64,000 bases of DNA from JAPYTK01 sp964401935 (lineage in GTDB: Bacteria > Myxococcota_A > Polyangia > Polyangiales > Polyangiaceae), in assembly GCA_964401935.1 (NCBI GenBank), contig CAYOAL010000007.1, forward strand, positions 1 through 64,000. Direction: 5' to 3'. The position numbers were made by a program, and so were the translations under genes. Positions 35,443 to 43,809 of this stretch are shown piece after piece; positions within the stretch are counted from its first letter, which is position 1; every line of letters begins with the position of its first letter. The notes beneath the pieces were generated by a model. It was not told the DNA's origin, made no database searches, and worked only from the letters and a program-made list of their open reading frames with translations.

Positions 35443-36345
35443 GTGAAGCGCGGCGTTAGGGCAGAGCTCTCCACGCGGCTGACGGTGGCCGCGGCCCAGA
35501 TGCGGCCCGTGCTCGCGGACGTGGACGCGAACGTGGAGATCCACCTCGACTACGTGCGCCGAGCCCGCGAGCTCGGGGTCGACGTGCTCGTGTTCCCCGA
35601 GCTGTCGCTCACCGGCTACGACATGGGGATGCAGGCGCCGGAGCTGGGGATCGCTCTCGGAGAGCGCCTCGTGGAGCCGCTCTCACGGCTCGCGGAGGCC
35701 GCCCGGTCGATGCACGTCGTCGTCGGCTTCGTGGAGGAGGCGTACGGCGCACAGTACTTCAACTCCGCGGCCGTGTTGCGCGACGGCGAGCTCGTGTTCT
35801 TGCACCGTAAGCTCCACCTCGCGAACTACGGCGACATGCAGGAAGCGAAGTTCTTTGCGTCGGGACGCTACATCGAGCCGTTTGCGCTGCCGTCGCGGTT
35901 CACCGGCGCGCTCTTGTTGTGCTCCGACATGTGGAACCCTCCGCTCGTGCACATCGCGGCGCTACACGGCGCCACCTTGCTGCTCGTTCCCACCAACTCC
36001 TCCATCGACTCCGAGAGCGGCGACGCCACCAAGCCGGGGCGGTGGGATCTCGTGCTGCAGTTCTACGCCTCGCTCTACGGCCTGCCGATCGTGTTCGTCA
36101 ATCGAGTGGGGAGCGAGGGCGTCTACTCGTTTTGGGGTGGCTCGCGGGTGCTCGACGCTTCCGGTCGCGAGGTGGCGCGGGCCAACGACGAGGAGGCGCT
36201 GCTGGTCGCCGAGCTCGACTACGCCGACGTGCGGCGGGCTCGCTTCGCGCTCCCCACCGTGCGCGACTCGAACCTGGCGCTGATTCATCGCGAGATCAGT
36301 CGCCTCGTGGAGCGCATCGGCGTGCCCGACGTGGTTCGCCGCTGA
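35443..36345 (+). CDS. Nitrilase-superfamily carbon-nitrogen hydrolase
   Basis: A 300-residue amidase-fold enzyme with the complete catalytic triad: E53 in FPELSLTGYD, K123 in HRKLHLANYG and C160 in LLLCSDMWNP. A further typical segment is FVNRVGSEGVYSFWGGS. It cleaves non-peptide C-N bonds (amides, nitriles, carbamoyl groups). Start GTG only 6 bp after the amidotransferase stop, so the two form an operon. A producer of ammonia or an editor/hydrolase of the amide made by its partner are both possible. Confidence 0.88.
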   Translation: MKRGVRAELSTRLTVAAAQMRPVLADVDANVEIHLDYVRRARELGVDVLVFPELSLTGYDMGMQAPELGIALGERLVEPLSRLAEAARSMHVVVGFVEEAYGAQYFNSAAVLRDGELVFLHRKLHLANYGDMQEAKFFASGRYIEPFALPSRFTGALLLCSDMWNPPLVHIAALHGATLLLVPTNSSIDSESGDATKPGRWDLVLQFYASLYGLPIVFVNRVGSEGVYSFWGGSRVLDASGREVARANDEEALLVAELDYADVRRARFALPTVRDSNLALIHREISRLVERIGVPDVVRR

Positions 36346-36396
36346 GCTCCTCACCGGTTGTGGCGCTTGGGGCGCGCTGCCGTTATGGTCGGCGAC

Positions 36397-37230
36397 ATGT
36401 TGGAGGTTGTGGGCGAGCACCGTGTGTTCGGCGGCAAGCAGGGCTTCTACCGCCATCAGGCGCGTCTGACCGGACCGATGGAGCTGTCGGTGTTCGTGCC
36501 GCCGCAGGCCGAGCACGAGCCCTGTCCGGTGGTGATCTTCCTGTCGGGGCTGACATGCACGCCGGCCAACTTCACGACGAAGTCGGGCTTTCAGCGCGCC
36601 GCCGCCGAGCTCGGCCTGATCGTGGTAGCCCCCGACACGTCGCCGCGGGGCGCGGGCTGCCCCGGCGAGGACGATGACTGGGACTTCGGCACCGGTGCCG
36701 GGTTCTACGTCGACGCCACCCAGGCGCCGTGGTCGGAGCGGTACCGCATGTTCGGCTACGTCACCGAAGAGCTCCCCGCGCTCATCGATGGCGCCTTTCG
36801 CACGCGTGGGCCAGCGCATCGCAGCATCTTCGGTCACTCCATGGGGGGGCATGGCGCGCTCGTGATCGGGCTGCGCCAGCCAGACCGCTGGCGGTCGATC
36901 TCCGCGCTGTCTCCGATCTGCGCGCCGTCGCGGTGCCCTTGGGGGGAGAAGGCGTTTTTGGGCTATCTCGGCGACGACCGAAGCGCGTGGGCTCGCTACG
37001 ATGCGTGCGAGCTGCTCGCGCAGACCGTGCACCCACAGCCGATCCTGGTGGATCAAGGCACCGCCGACGGGTTCCTCACCGAGCAGCTCCAACCGCAGCT
37101 CTTGAGCGCGGCATGTGAAGCGTCCGGCCAAGCCCTCGAGCTGCGAATGCAGGAGGGCTACGACCACAGCTATTACTTCATCGCCACGTTCGTGGACGAT
37201 CACCTCGCGCATCACGCGCGCTACCTCTGA
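36397..37230 (+). CDS. S-formylglutathione hydrolase (esterase D family)
   Basis: A 277-residue alpha/beta-hydrolase that hydrolyses S-formylglutathione to formate in formaldehyde detoxification. The nucleophile is in GHSMGGHGALV; earlier LSGLTCTPANF and the DTSPRG segment are characteristic; the Asp is in GTADGFL and His in YDHSYYF. Start used is the ATG at 36397; an ATG at 36385 is also in frame. No glutathione-dependent formaldehyde dehydrogenase is adjacent, so the partner must be elsewhere. The gene converges on mscL with the stops in one hairpin. Confidence 0.9.
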   Translation: MLEVVGEHRVFGGKQGFYRHQARLTGPMELSVFVPPQAEHEPCPVVIFLSGLTCTPANFTTKSGFQRAAAELGLIVVAPDTSPRGAGCPGEDDDWDFGTGAGFYVDATQAPWSERYRMFGYVTEELPALIDGAFRTRGPAHRSIFGHSMGGHGALVIGLRQPDRWRSISALSPICAPSRCPWGEKAFLGYLGDDRSAWARYDACELLAQTVHPQPILVDQGTADGFLTEQLQPQLLSAACEASGQALELRMQEGYDHSYYFIATFVDDHLAHHARYL

Positions 37231-37261
37231 GCTCACGCGCGAGCTGTCACGCGCGGCTCAG
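37227..37261. terminator. Two-part hairpin at a convergent junction, containing both stop codons
   Basis: CTGAGC (37227-37232) pairs with GCTCAG (37256-37261) and, after a 3-nt bulge, CGCGCG pairs with CGCGCG around an 8-nt loop. Both stop codons (TGA for the hydrolase, TCA/TGA for MscL) are in the outer arms. It can terminate or stop read-through in both directions. Confidence 0.55.
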
Positions 37262-37716
37262 GCCTTCTTCGGCTTGGCGAGCTCCGAGGTGCAGAAGGCG
37301 CAGCGCGTCGCCTCCTTGCTCACCTCGCTCTTGCAGAATGGGCACGGCTTGGTGGTGACCGGGGGCGCCTCCTCCGGCTTGCGCAGCTTGTTCATCCAGC
37401 GCACGAGGAAGAAGAGCGCCAGCGCCACGATGAGGAACGAGATGATCTGGTTGATGAACAGCCCGTACCGCAGCGTCACCGCGCCTGCCTCCTGTGCATC
37501 GGCGAGCGTCGCATAAGGCGGCGGCATCTTCCCCACCTTCAGCACAACGAAGCGTGTCGAGAAGTCGAGCCCCCCCGTGAGCAGGCCGACGGGCGGCATG
37601 ACGACGTCGTCGACGAGGGACTTCACGACGGTGCCGAACGCGCCACCGATCATGATGCCCACCGCCATGTCGACGACGTTGCCCTTCATGGCAAACTCTT
37701 TGAACTCTTTGAACAT
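37258..37716 (-). CDS. mscL: Large-conductance mechanosensitive channel MscL with C-terminal zinc ribbon
   Basis: A 152-residue inner-membrane channel that opens under membrane tension to release solutes on hypo-osmotic shock. The N-terminal MFKEFKEFAMKGNVVDMAVG and first helix IMIGGAFGTVVKSLVDDVVM are typical, and the second helix is FINQIISFLIVALALFFLV. The C-terminus ends with a treble-clef-like zinc ribbon (CPFCKSEV then CAFCTSEL) absent from E. coli MscL but known from other MscL subfamilies. The start at 37716 is the standard MscL start; a longer reading from 37752 lacks family similarity. Confidence 0.93.
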   Translation of the reverse strand: MFKEFKEFAMKGNVVDMAVGIMIGGAFGTVVKSLVDDVVMPPVGLLTGGLDFSTRFVVLKVGKMPPPYATLADAQEAGAVTLRYGLFINQIISFLIVALALFFLVRWMNKLRKPEEAPPVTTKPCPFCKSEVSKEATRCAFCTSELAKPKKA

Positions 37717-37874
37717 CGCCGGGACTCTGCTCCCGCCCCGCAGCCAGCGCAAGCGCGGCGCGCGCGATCTCGAGCGTCGCGTGCGACCTCGCCCGTCGCG
37801 CGCGGACGCGCTCGCCCCGGCGCTCGCCGCGGTCGCTCATCCCGTGCATGCGCGAGGTCGCAGCGCGGATGTGG

Positions 37875-39911
37875 CTAGATGCCGTCGGGGATCCAGGGCT
37901 TTGGCGGCGGCGGGGGCTTCGGCGGGAGCTTCGGCAGCGGCCGCGGCGACGCCACCGAAGGCGCAGGGTCGGGCGGCGGCTCCTCGGCGCTCGGCTCGGG
38001 CGCGGCGGGTTCCACCGTTCTGGTGCTCGTCGCCGGTTCGGACACGGTGGGGGTGGTGGCCGAGCGCTCCGGCGCCGGCTCCACGGGCTCGCCGGTGGGC
38101 AGCGACGCGGAGGTCTGGGCGGTGGCAGGCTCGTCGGGGCGGGACGGCTCCGTGGGCGCCGGCTCTTTCGGCGGTGGAGGGCTGTCGACCGCGGCGCTCG
38201 AGGCCGTGGGCGACGACGGCGTCTCCTTGCCGCCGAAGAGGAAGGCCCCCGCGACGACGCCCGCGACGAGCAAACCGACGACAGCCGGCCAGCGCATCCC
38301 CGCCTTGTCGCTGCGTGGGGCTTCGGCGGGCAGCGGCGTGTGGCTCGCCGCGCCGTCGGAGGAGGACTCGTCGATCACGAGCGGAGGGAGGCCCTCCACT
38401 GCCTTCAGGGCGTCTTTCATCGTGGCGAGCTTGTCTCTCGCGATCGCCTTCACCCACACCGCCACCTCGCGGGGGCTGGCCAACGTGGTGCTGCGCTCGA
38501 TGGCCTCGGCCATGTCGACGGCCGTGAGCCAGCGTCGGCCCTTGTCGGGGTGGAGCCCCCGCAAGACGATCTCGTCGAAGCCCCGGCCGAGCCCGTCGCG
38601 GTAGCGCGAGGGCGGCGGTGGGTCGCCGTCGAGCACCTCGTAGATGATGGCGGCTGCGTTCTGACCCCGGTAGAGCCGTCGTCCCGTGGCCATCTCCCAC
38701 AGCACGATGGAGGCCGCGTAGATGTCGCTCGCGGGCTCGAGATCTTCGTTCTTCAGCTGCTCGGGGGAGCAATAACGCAGGGTGCCTCGGAACTCTCCCT
38801 CTTCGGCGCGGTCGACGCGGCCGTAGGCGCGGGCCACACCGAAGTCGATGAGCTGGACGCCGCCGTCCGAGCCGATGATGACGTTCTCGGGGGAGACGTC
38901 GCGGTGGATCACGCACAGGGGGTTGCCGTCCTCGTCCGTGGCGTCGTGGGCGGCTTGGAGCCCGTGGAGGATCCCGCTCGCGATCCGCATCGCGATGGGG
39001 AGCGGGATCTTCGACCCCTGCCGCTTCATCTGCCGAATGAGGTGCGCGAGCGTGACGCCGTGGACGTAGTCCATGACGATGAAGAGCTCGCCGTCCTCCT
39101 CGACGACGTCCATCACCGACGTCACGTTGGCGTGGCGGATGCGCGCGACGACCTGCGCCTCGTCGAGCAACATGTTCACGAACGACGAGCTCGAGACGAG
39201 GTGGCGGTGAAGGCGCTTGATGGCCACCGTCTTCGCGAAGCCCCCTGCGCCGTACCAGCGGCCGAGGTGGATGGTGGCCATGCCGCCGGCCGCGATCACC
39301 GGCCCGAGCTGGCAGCGACGAAGCTTCACGTCCGGAGCGTCACCGCGAGCGCTCGGAGGGGGGATGCTGTCGGGGGGGGGCTCGCTGTCTCGGGCGTCCT
39401 CGTCGTCCTCTTGCGCGGAGCCGCCGCCACCTCGCGACCGACGCCGAAGCGAGGTGGGAGCGCCGAGCTCGTCTTCGAGATCGGACATGAGCGACCCGGT
39501 CGTCTTGACCCGCGTGAGATCTTCTTCTTCGTCGTCGTCCTCGAGCGCGTCGTCCTCGAGCGCGTCGCCCTCGAGCGCGTCGTCCTCGAGCGCGGCGTCG
39601 TGTCCGGCCCCGTGAGCTCGAGCGGCAGCGGGTGGTGCCGCGCCGGGACGCGCTGCGCCGGGACGCGCTGCGCCCGACGGTGACGCTCGGGTGGCCGCCG
39701 CGACGCTGCGCACTTTGGTGGGGGCGCCGTGCTCGTCACCCTCGAGCATCGAGCGCGAAGGGGGCCGCGGGATCTTGATCCGCGTGGGCGGCGGCTCGGC
39801 GTCGTCGGGCGGGGGCGCCTGTCGCTCGCGCACCTCGGACTGCGTCTCGCGGTGCTTCATGCGACCCGCCGCCGTGTCCGCTCCTGCTCCGCCCTCCTTG
39901 CGCCGCTTCAT
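37875..39911 (-). CDS. Hanks-type Ser/Thr protein kinase with acidic N-terminal region and membrane anchor
   Basis: A 678-residue kinase. Residues 1-195 are disordered, with ALEDD repeats at about 105-125 and several acidic patches. The kinase domain (about 198-465) has the Gly loop GPVIAAGGMATIHLG, Lys in AIKRLHRH, HRDVSPENVII (catalytic loop with HRD), DFGVARAYG and LRYCSPEQL. A single membrane segment follows (VVGLLVAGVVAGAFLF, about 542-560), and the last about 115 residues are Pro/Ala/Glu-rich. Placing the kinase before the membrane segment gives a cytoplasmic kinase and an extracytoplasmic tail. The start codon among upstream options is uncertain. Confidence 0.85.
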   Translation of the reverse strand: MKRRKEGGAGADTAAGRMKHRETQSEVRERQAPPPDDAEPPPTRIKIPRPPSRSMLEGDEHGAPTKVRSVAAATRASPSGAARPGAARPGAAPPAAARAHGAGHDAALEDDALEGDALEDDALEDDDEEEDLTRVKTTGSLMSDLEDELGAPTSLRRRSRGGGGSAQEDDEDARDSEPPPDSIPPPSARGDAPDVKLRRCQLGPVIAAGGMATIHLGRWYGAGGFAKTVAIKRLHRHLVSSSSFVNMLLDEAQVVARIRHANVTSVMDVVEEDGELFIVMDYVHGVTLAHLIRQMKRQGSKIPLPIAMRIASGILHGLQAAHDATDEDGNPLCVIHRDVSPENVIIGSDGGVQLIDFGVARAYGRVDRAEEGEFRGTLRYCSPEQLKNEDLEPASDIYAASIVLWEMATGRRLYRGQNAAAIIYEVLDGDPPPPSRYRDGLGRGFDEIVLRGLHPDKGRRWLTAVDMAEAIERSTTLASPREVAVWVKAIARDKLATMKDALKAVEGLPPLVIDESSSDGAASHTPLPAEAPRSDKAGMRWPAVVGLLVAGVVAGAFLFGGKETPSSPTASSAAVDSPPPPKEPAPTEPSRPDEPATAQTSASLPTGEPVEPAPERSATTPTVSEPATSTRTVEPAAPEPSAEEPPPDPAPSVASPRPLPKLPPKPPPPPKPWIPDGI

Positions 39912-40019
39912 CCTCGAAGTTCTCAGGGTACGTGGTGTGGGGTGCGGCTGTCACCTCCCACGGGCCTCCGCGCGCGGGCCATCACGGGTCGCGCACCGCG
40001 CGCGTCTCGGCTCGGGCCA

Positions 40020-40414
40020 TCACCGATCGTTGGGCTGCTCGGGGCCGTCCTCGGGGGCTGGGGGCATGCCATACATCGGTGCCGCGTGGTCGTGGCCGTC
40101 TTCCGGCTGAGGAGGCACCGGGGCGGGCCCGGCTGCGGCTCGACGGGCGCAGGGGTGTCGGGGGGTGGGGCGGGCATGCCGTACATCGGCGCGTCGGGCT
40201 CGCGGTTCGGCTGCGGCTGCGGCGGCATGCCGTACTTGGGGGCCGGGCGCTGCTGCGGGCATCCGGTCACGGCGAGCCCCAGCGAGGCCGCGGTCAGCAC
40301 GCCGAGCGTCCGTCGGCTCAAGAGGGCCAGACTCGCGGTGCAGAACGGGCACGTGCTCGCTTCGGCCAGGACATGACGCTGACACGACGGGCAGGGGAGG
40401 AGCGCTCGGGGCAT
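40020..40414 (-). pseudogene. Zinc-ribbon membrane/lipoprotein with YGMP repeats, interrupted by a frameshift
   Basis: The ATG at 40414 starts MPRALLPCPSCQRHVLA, a Cys4 zinc ribbon (CPSC, CPFC), then a hydrophobic segment with LAVTGC. Two PxYGMP repeats with Pro-rich spacers follow. In the original frame the sequence then degenerates (RCLLSRKTATTT) around 40115. One frame over, the same pattern resumes (APVPPQPEDGHDH, AAPMYGMPPAPEDGPE) and ends at 40020. A single missing base at about 40115-40125, in a run of G/C, explains it. It may be a sequencing error, a disrupted gene, or an expressed shorter product ending at 39923. Confidence 0.6.
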
Positions 40415-40469
40415 GGTGCCAGCGTGCCGTGGTTGGGGCCGGGTGGCAATGCTGGCCACGAGCCGTGGT

Positions 40470-41669
40470 ATGACCGGCGCCATGGGTGCGCGGTTCGACA
40501 GGTTCGGTTGGGTCGTGGCGGTGGCGGTGCTCGCGTGCCTGCTCGTGACGGCAGGGACGCGGACCGCCGAGGCGTGCGGTGGGATGATCTTCAAAGATCA
40601 CGAGCAGCGACCGGGAGGGATGAGCGACCAGCAGGTGCTCATCGCACAACGAATCGACAAGACGGTGATGGTGGTGAGCGTCGGCTATGTGGGCGCCACC
40701 AGCGACTTCGCCTTCCTCTTCCCGCTCCAGAAGCCGACGAGCCAGGTGCGCGACGCCGATCCGTCGCTCTTCGAGGTGCTCGAGGAGGAGACCGCGCCGC
40801 GGGTGATCGTGGAGGACGCGACGCAGCCGCCGCCGCCCTCCGGAGGGGGGTGCGGCTGCCTTGGGGCCGGCGGCGCGAAGTCGGCGGACACCGCCGGCGC
40901 ACGTGCCCCGACGGTGGTCATCCACGAGCGCGGCAAGACCGAGACCTACGAGTATGTGATCATCGGCGGCGACGACGCCCAGACGGTGAGCGCGTGGCTC
41001 GAGAAGGAGGGCTTCAAGGCCCCCGCCGAGCTCCAAGCCGCCATCGACGGGTACCTCGCCAAGGGCTGGGTGTTCCTCGCCGCCAAGCTCCTGGTCAGCG
41101 CGGCCGAGGGCAACCTCGCGCCGCTCGAGCTCACCTTCCGCGAGCTCCCGCTCGAGGAGCTCACCTATCCGTTCGGTCTCTCCGCTCACTCTCTCGCGCC
41201 CGGCTCGCGCGTGTCGGTCACCCTGTACCTCATGGGGCCGGCGCCGTTCCTGCCTGTCGACTACGAGGTGGCACCGATCGATCGGGCTCGCCTCGTGGCG
41301 ACGTCGGCGGTGGACAGCAACTACGAAGACCTCTTCAAGAAACAAACCGAGGGCGGGGGCATGGTGCTGGAGTTTGGTGCCATCGGTCACAACCCGTTCG
41401 GTTCGATGCAGAGCAAGACGGCCAAGACGCTGTTCGAGATGTTTGGGGAGGGGGCGGCGCTGTTGCGCCTGCGCACCCAGCTCGGCGCCGCGCAGCTCAA
41501 GGACTCCGGCTTTCGGCCCGCCGACGCGACGGAGGCGAAGCAGACGAACGTGCACAGCGTGGTGTGGTCGGGAGATCGCCCGGCGCTCCCCGAGCCCTCG
41601 GGGTCGGCGCTGTCCGGCTGGCTCGTGTTGGCTGCCGCCACCATTGCCCGTCGCCGGTGGCTTCGCTAA
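40470..41669 (+). CDS. DUF2330 domain protein, exported
   Basis: About 399 residues. The N-terminal signal (VVAVAVLACLLVTAGT) is followed by the DUF2330 start TAEACGGMIF. The beta-rich domain runs on through FAFLFPLQKPTSQV, VIIGGDDAQTVSAWLEKEGF and LPLEELTYPFGL, and a C-terminal membrane/sorting segment is present (SGWLVLAAATIARRRWLR, hydrophobic then basic). This family is common in Myxococcota and of unknown function. Start ATG at 40470 or 40482. The frameshifted gene is transcribed divergently, with start codons only about 55 bp apart. Confidence 0.85.
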   Translation: MTGAMGARFDRFGWVVAVAVLACLLVTAGTRTAEACGGMIFKDHEQRPGGMSDQQVLIAQRIDKTVMVVSVGYVGATSDFAFLFPLQKPTSQVRDADPSLFEVLEEETAPRVIVEDATQPPPPSGGGCGCLGAGGAKSADTAGARAPTVVIHERGKTETYEYVIIGGDDAQTVSAWLEKEGFKAPAELQAAIDGYLAKGWVFLAAKLLVSAAEGNLAPLELTFRELPLEELTYPFGLSAHSLAPGSRVSVTLYLMGPAPFLPVDYEVAPIDRARLVATSAVDSNYEDLFKKQTEGGGMVLEFGAIGHNPFGSMQSKTAKTLFEMFGEGAALLRLRTQLGAAQLKDSGFRPADATEAKQTNVHSVVWSGDRPALPEPSGSALSGWLVLAAATIARRRWLR

Positions 41670-41678
41670 ACACTCGGC

Positions 41679-42116
41679 ATGCTCCTCGACACGATCCGCG
41701 CTCGCGTGAAGGAGGCCATGAAGGCCAGACGCGAGATCGAGAAGACCATCCTGCGCCTCGTGCTCGGTGAGGTGCAGACCGAGGAGGCGCGCCGCAGCGC
41801 GACGCTCGACGACGGCGAGGTGGAGAAGATCCTCCGCAAGCTCGTGAAGTCGAACACCGAGACGCTCGAAGCCACCGAAGATGCTGCACGCCGCGCCGAG
41901 CTCGAAGAGGAGCTGACCATCCTCGAGTCGCTCCTGCCCAAGACGCTCGGAGAAGACGACGTCGTGGCGGCCCTCGCCGCGGTGGCCGACGACATCCGCG
42001 GCGCCAAAGGAGACGGCCCCGCCACCGGCATCGCGATGAAGCACCTCAAGGTGAGCGGCGCGACCGTGGACGGCAAGGTGGTGGCGGGGGCCGTGCGGAA
42101 GTTGCGCGGCGGCTGA
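41679..42116 (+). CDS. yqeY: GatB/YqeY domain protein
   Basis: A 145-residue protein with the YqeY fold (TIRARVKEAMKARREIEKTILRLVLGEVQTEE, KLVKSNTETLEA, LESLLPKTL). The same helical domain forms the tail of GatB in the tRNA-dependent amidotransferase, where it contacts tRNA. The free-standing protein's role is not established. Start ATG 9 bp after the DUF2330 stop, so co-transcription is likely. Confidence 0.9.
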   Translation: MLLDTIRARVKEAMKARREIEKTILRLVLGEVQTEEARRSATLDDGEVEKILRKLVKSNTETLEATEDAARRAELEEELTILESLLPKTLGEDDVVAALAAVADDIRGAKGDGPATGIAMKHLKVSGATVDGKVVAGAVRKLRGG

Positions 42117-42123
42117 CCGCGCC

Positions 42124-43377
42124 ATGCGTGGGTGTCGTCGCCATCTGGGCCCGAGCCGCTGGCTCGACCGCGGTCCATGGCAGCGCGTCCGCCGCCTCGT
42201 CACGCTCGGCGTGGCGCTCGCGTGCGGCGGGGGCTGCACCGAGCCGGCGGTCGCCCCGAGCGAAGAGCGCGCGCTCGTGCTCGTGGAGAGCGTCCCGATC
42301 GATGTCGATGGGTTCGAGCTCGAGGCGGCGCCGGCGACCCACGCGGTGTGGCTCGATCTGGTGCGCGGCGCGCAGACGACCATCGACGTGGCAAGCTTCT
42401 ACGTCTCGAACCGGGAGGGCGGGCGCTTGGAGGCGGTGCTGGCGGGCATGGAGGCGGCGGCGCGTCGCGGGGTGCGGGTGCGCTTGCTCGTGGACGCCGC
42501 CTTCGCCGACAAGTATCCGGCCGAGCTCGAGCGGCTCGAGCGAACCATCGCCGTGCGCCGCCTCGACGCGGCTTCCGTCATGGGTGGGGTGCAGCACGCG
42601 AAGTACATGGTCGTCGACGGGCGCTCGCTCTACGTGGGGAGCGCCAACTTCGACTGGCGGGCGCTCGAGCACATCCACGAGCTCGGGGTGCTGGTGAAGG
42701 CAGAGCCGCTCGCCGCGGCGCTCGGGCAGGTGTTTCAGCTCGACTGGGAGCTCGCGGAGGGCGAGACGGCGGCGCCGCCGAGGGCTGTGCGGTGGCCGGC
42801 GGTGGAGGTGAACGGGGAGCGGGTGTCGCTGTGGGCGAGCCCGAGAGGCTGGCTGCCCGATCCGTCGTCGTGGGAGCTGATGCGGCTCATCGGGGCCATC
42901 CGCCGAGCCCGGATGTCGGTGGCCGTACAGCTCCTGAGCTACGACGCCGACTATCGTGATGGGACGCCGTGGCGCGAGCTCCACGCCGCGCTCCTCGCCG
43001 CGGCGGGGCGTGGGGTGCGGGTGCGGCTCGCGCTGTCCCACTGGCAGCAGCGGCACATGGACGCGGTGCAGGAGCTCCAGCGCGTCGACGGGATCGACGT
43101 CGCGCTCGTCGAGGTGCCACCGCACGCGAGCGGGTTCATCCCATTCGCCAGGGTGAACCACGCCAAGTACATGGTCATCGACGGGGAGCTCAGCTGGATC
43201 GGCACGAGCAACTGGCAAGGCGACTATTTCTATCGCAGCCGCAACGTGGGCCTCGTGATCGAAGGAGCGGCCACCGCCGCCCGGCTCGAAGCGTTGTTCG
43301 AGAAGGTGTTCACGGGAGCGCACGCCAGGCGCGTCGACCCAGACGCGACCTACGCCGAGCCGAAGATCGGACCCTGA
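42124..43377 (+). CDS. Phospholipase D-family lipoprotein (cardiolipin synthase/PLD3-like)
   Basis: A 417-residue protein with a signal ending in ALACGGGC, so membrane-anchored on the outer side. Two complete HxKxxxxD motifs (QHAKYMVVDGRSLYVGSANFD and NHAKYMVIDGELSWIGTSN are split as two separate sites about 185 residues apart) indicate two PLD half-sites. The layout resembles eukaryotic PLD3/PLD4 and poxvirus K4 more than standard cardiolipin synthase. Phosphodiester transfer is likely; substrate is unknown. Start ATG 7 bp after yqeY. Confidence 0.85.
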   Translation: MRGCRRHLGPSRWLDRGPWQRVRRLVTLGVALACGGGCTEPAVAPSEERALVLVESVPIDVDGFELEAAPATHAVWLDLVRGAQTTIDVASFYVSNREGGRLEAVLAGMEAAARRGVRVRLLVDAAFADKYPAELERLERTIAVRRLDAASVMGGVQHAKYMVVDGRSLYVGSANFDWRALEHIHELGVLVKAEPLAAALGQVFQLDWELAEGETAAPPRAVRWPAVEVNGERVSLWASPRGWLPDPSSWELMRLIGAIRRARMSVAVQLLSYDADYRDGTPWRELHAALLAAAGRGVRVRLALSHWQQRHMDAVQELQRVDGIDVALVEVPPHASGFIPFARVNHAKYMVIDGELSWIGTSNWQGDYFYRSRNVGLVIEGAATAARLEALFEKVFTGAHARRVDPDATYAEPKIGP

Positions 43378-43427
43378 GCTCCTGCCGGGGTGGGGTAGCT
43401 TCTCGCGGCGCCTTCGTACAACGGGTC

Positions 43428-43643
43428 ATGGTTTCGAGTCGTCCTAAGGTCGTCGCGATCGGCGCTGCCACGGTGGCGCTGTTCGGCTATGGCGCCCTGC
43501 TCCTCTTGGTCCCGGCGATCCTCGACTGGGCCTTCGCGCAGGGGGGCAAGGCGCCGATGTTGGTGGTGGTCGTCGGGGCAGTAGTGGTGGTCGGGACCTT
43601 CCTGGCGGTCGAGAAGGTCGCCATGAAGGGGGGCCAAGGATGA
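43428..43643 (+). CDS. Small two-helix membrane protein
   Basis: A 71-residue protein with two hydrophobic segments (AIGAATVALFGYGALLLLV and PMLVVVVGAVVVVGTFLAV) and short basic ends (SSRPK, KVAMKGGQG). The ATG start at 43428 follows a weak purine stretch. No family is recognised. It lies 50 bp after the PLD-family gene in the same direction. Confidence 0.6.
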   Translation: MVSSRPKVVAIGAATVALFGYGALLLLVPAILDWAFAQGGKAPMLVVVVGAVVVVGTFLAVEKVAMKGGQG

Positions 43644-43809
43644 CCCCTCTGTCGTTGTCGACGCCGGCGAGGGGAACCGCAGAACCGCACGAGTCTCGAG
43701 CGTCGTAGCGAGTGAGTGGCCGACGCCTTGGGAGCGTGGGCGAGGAAAAATTGCTGCTCTCGGGGGCGAGGGACGGACATGTGCCGGGCCATGTGCTACT
43801 GCCGCCCAC

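Noticed and set aside
33639..36345. Lasso-peptide-type biosynthetic cluster (small gene plus AsnB-like enzyme)
   Set aside because: The small protein has a normal Sec signal and no precursor-like core, and the lasso cysteine peptidase partner is missing; the AsnB-like enzyme retains a full glutaminase domain.
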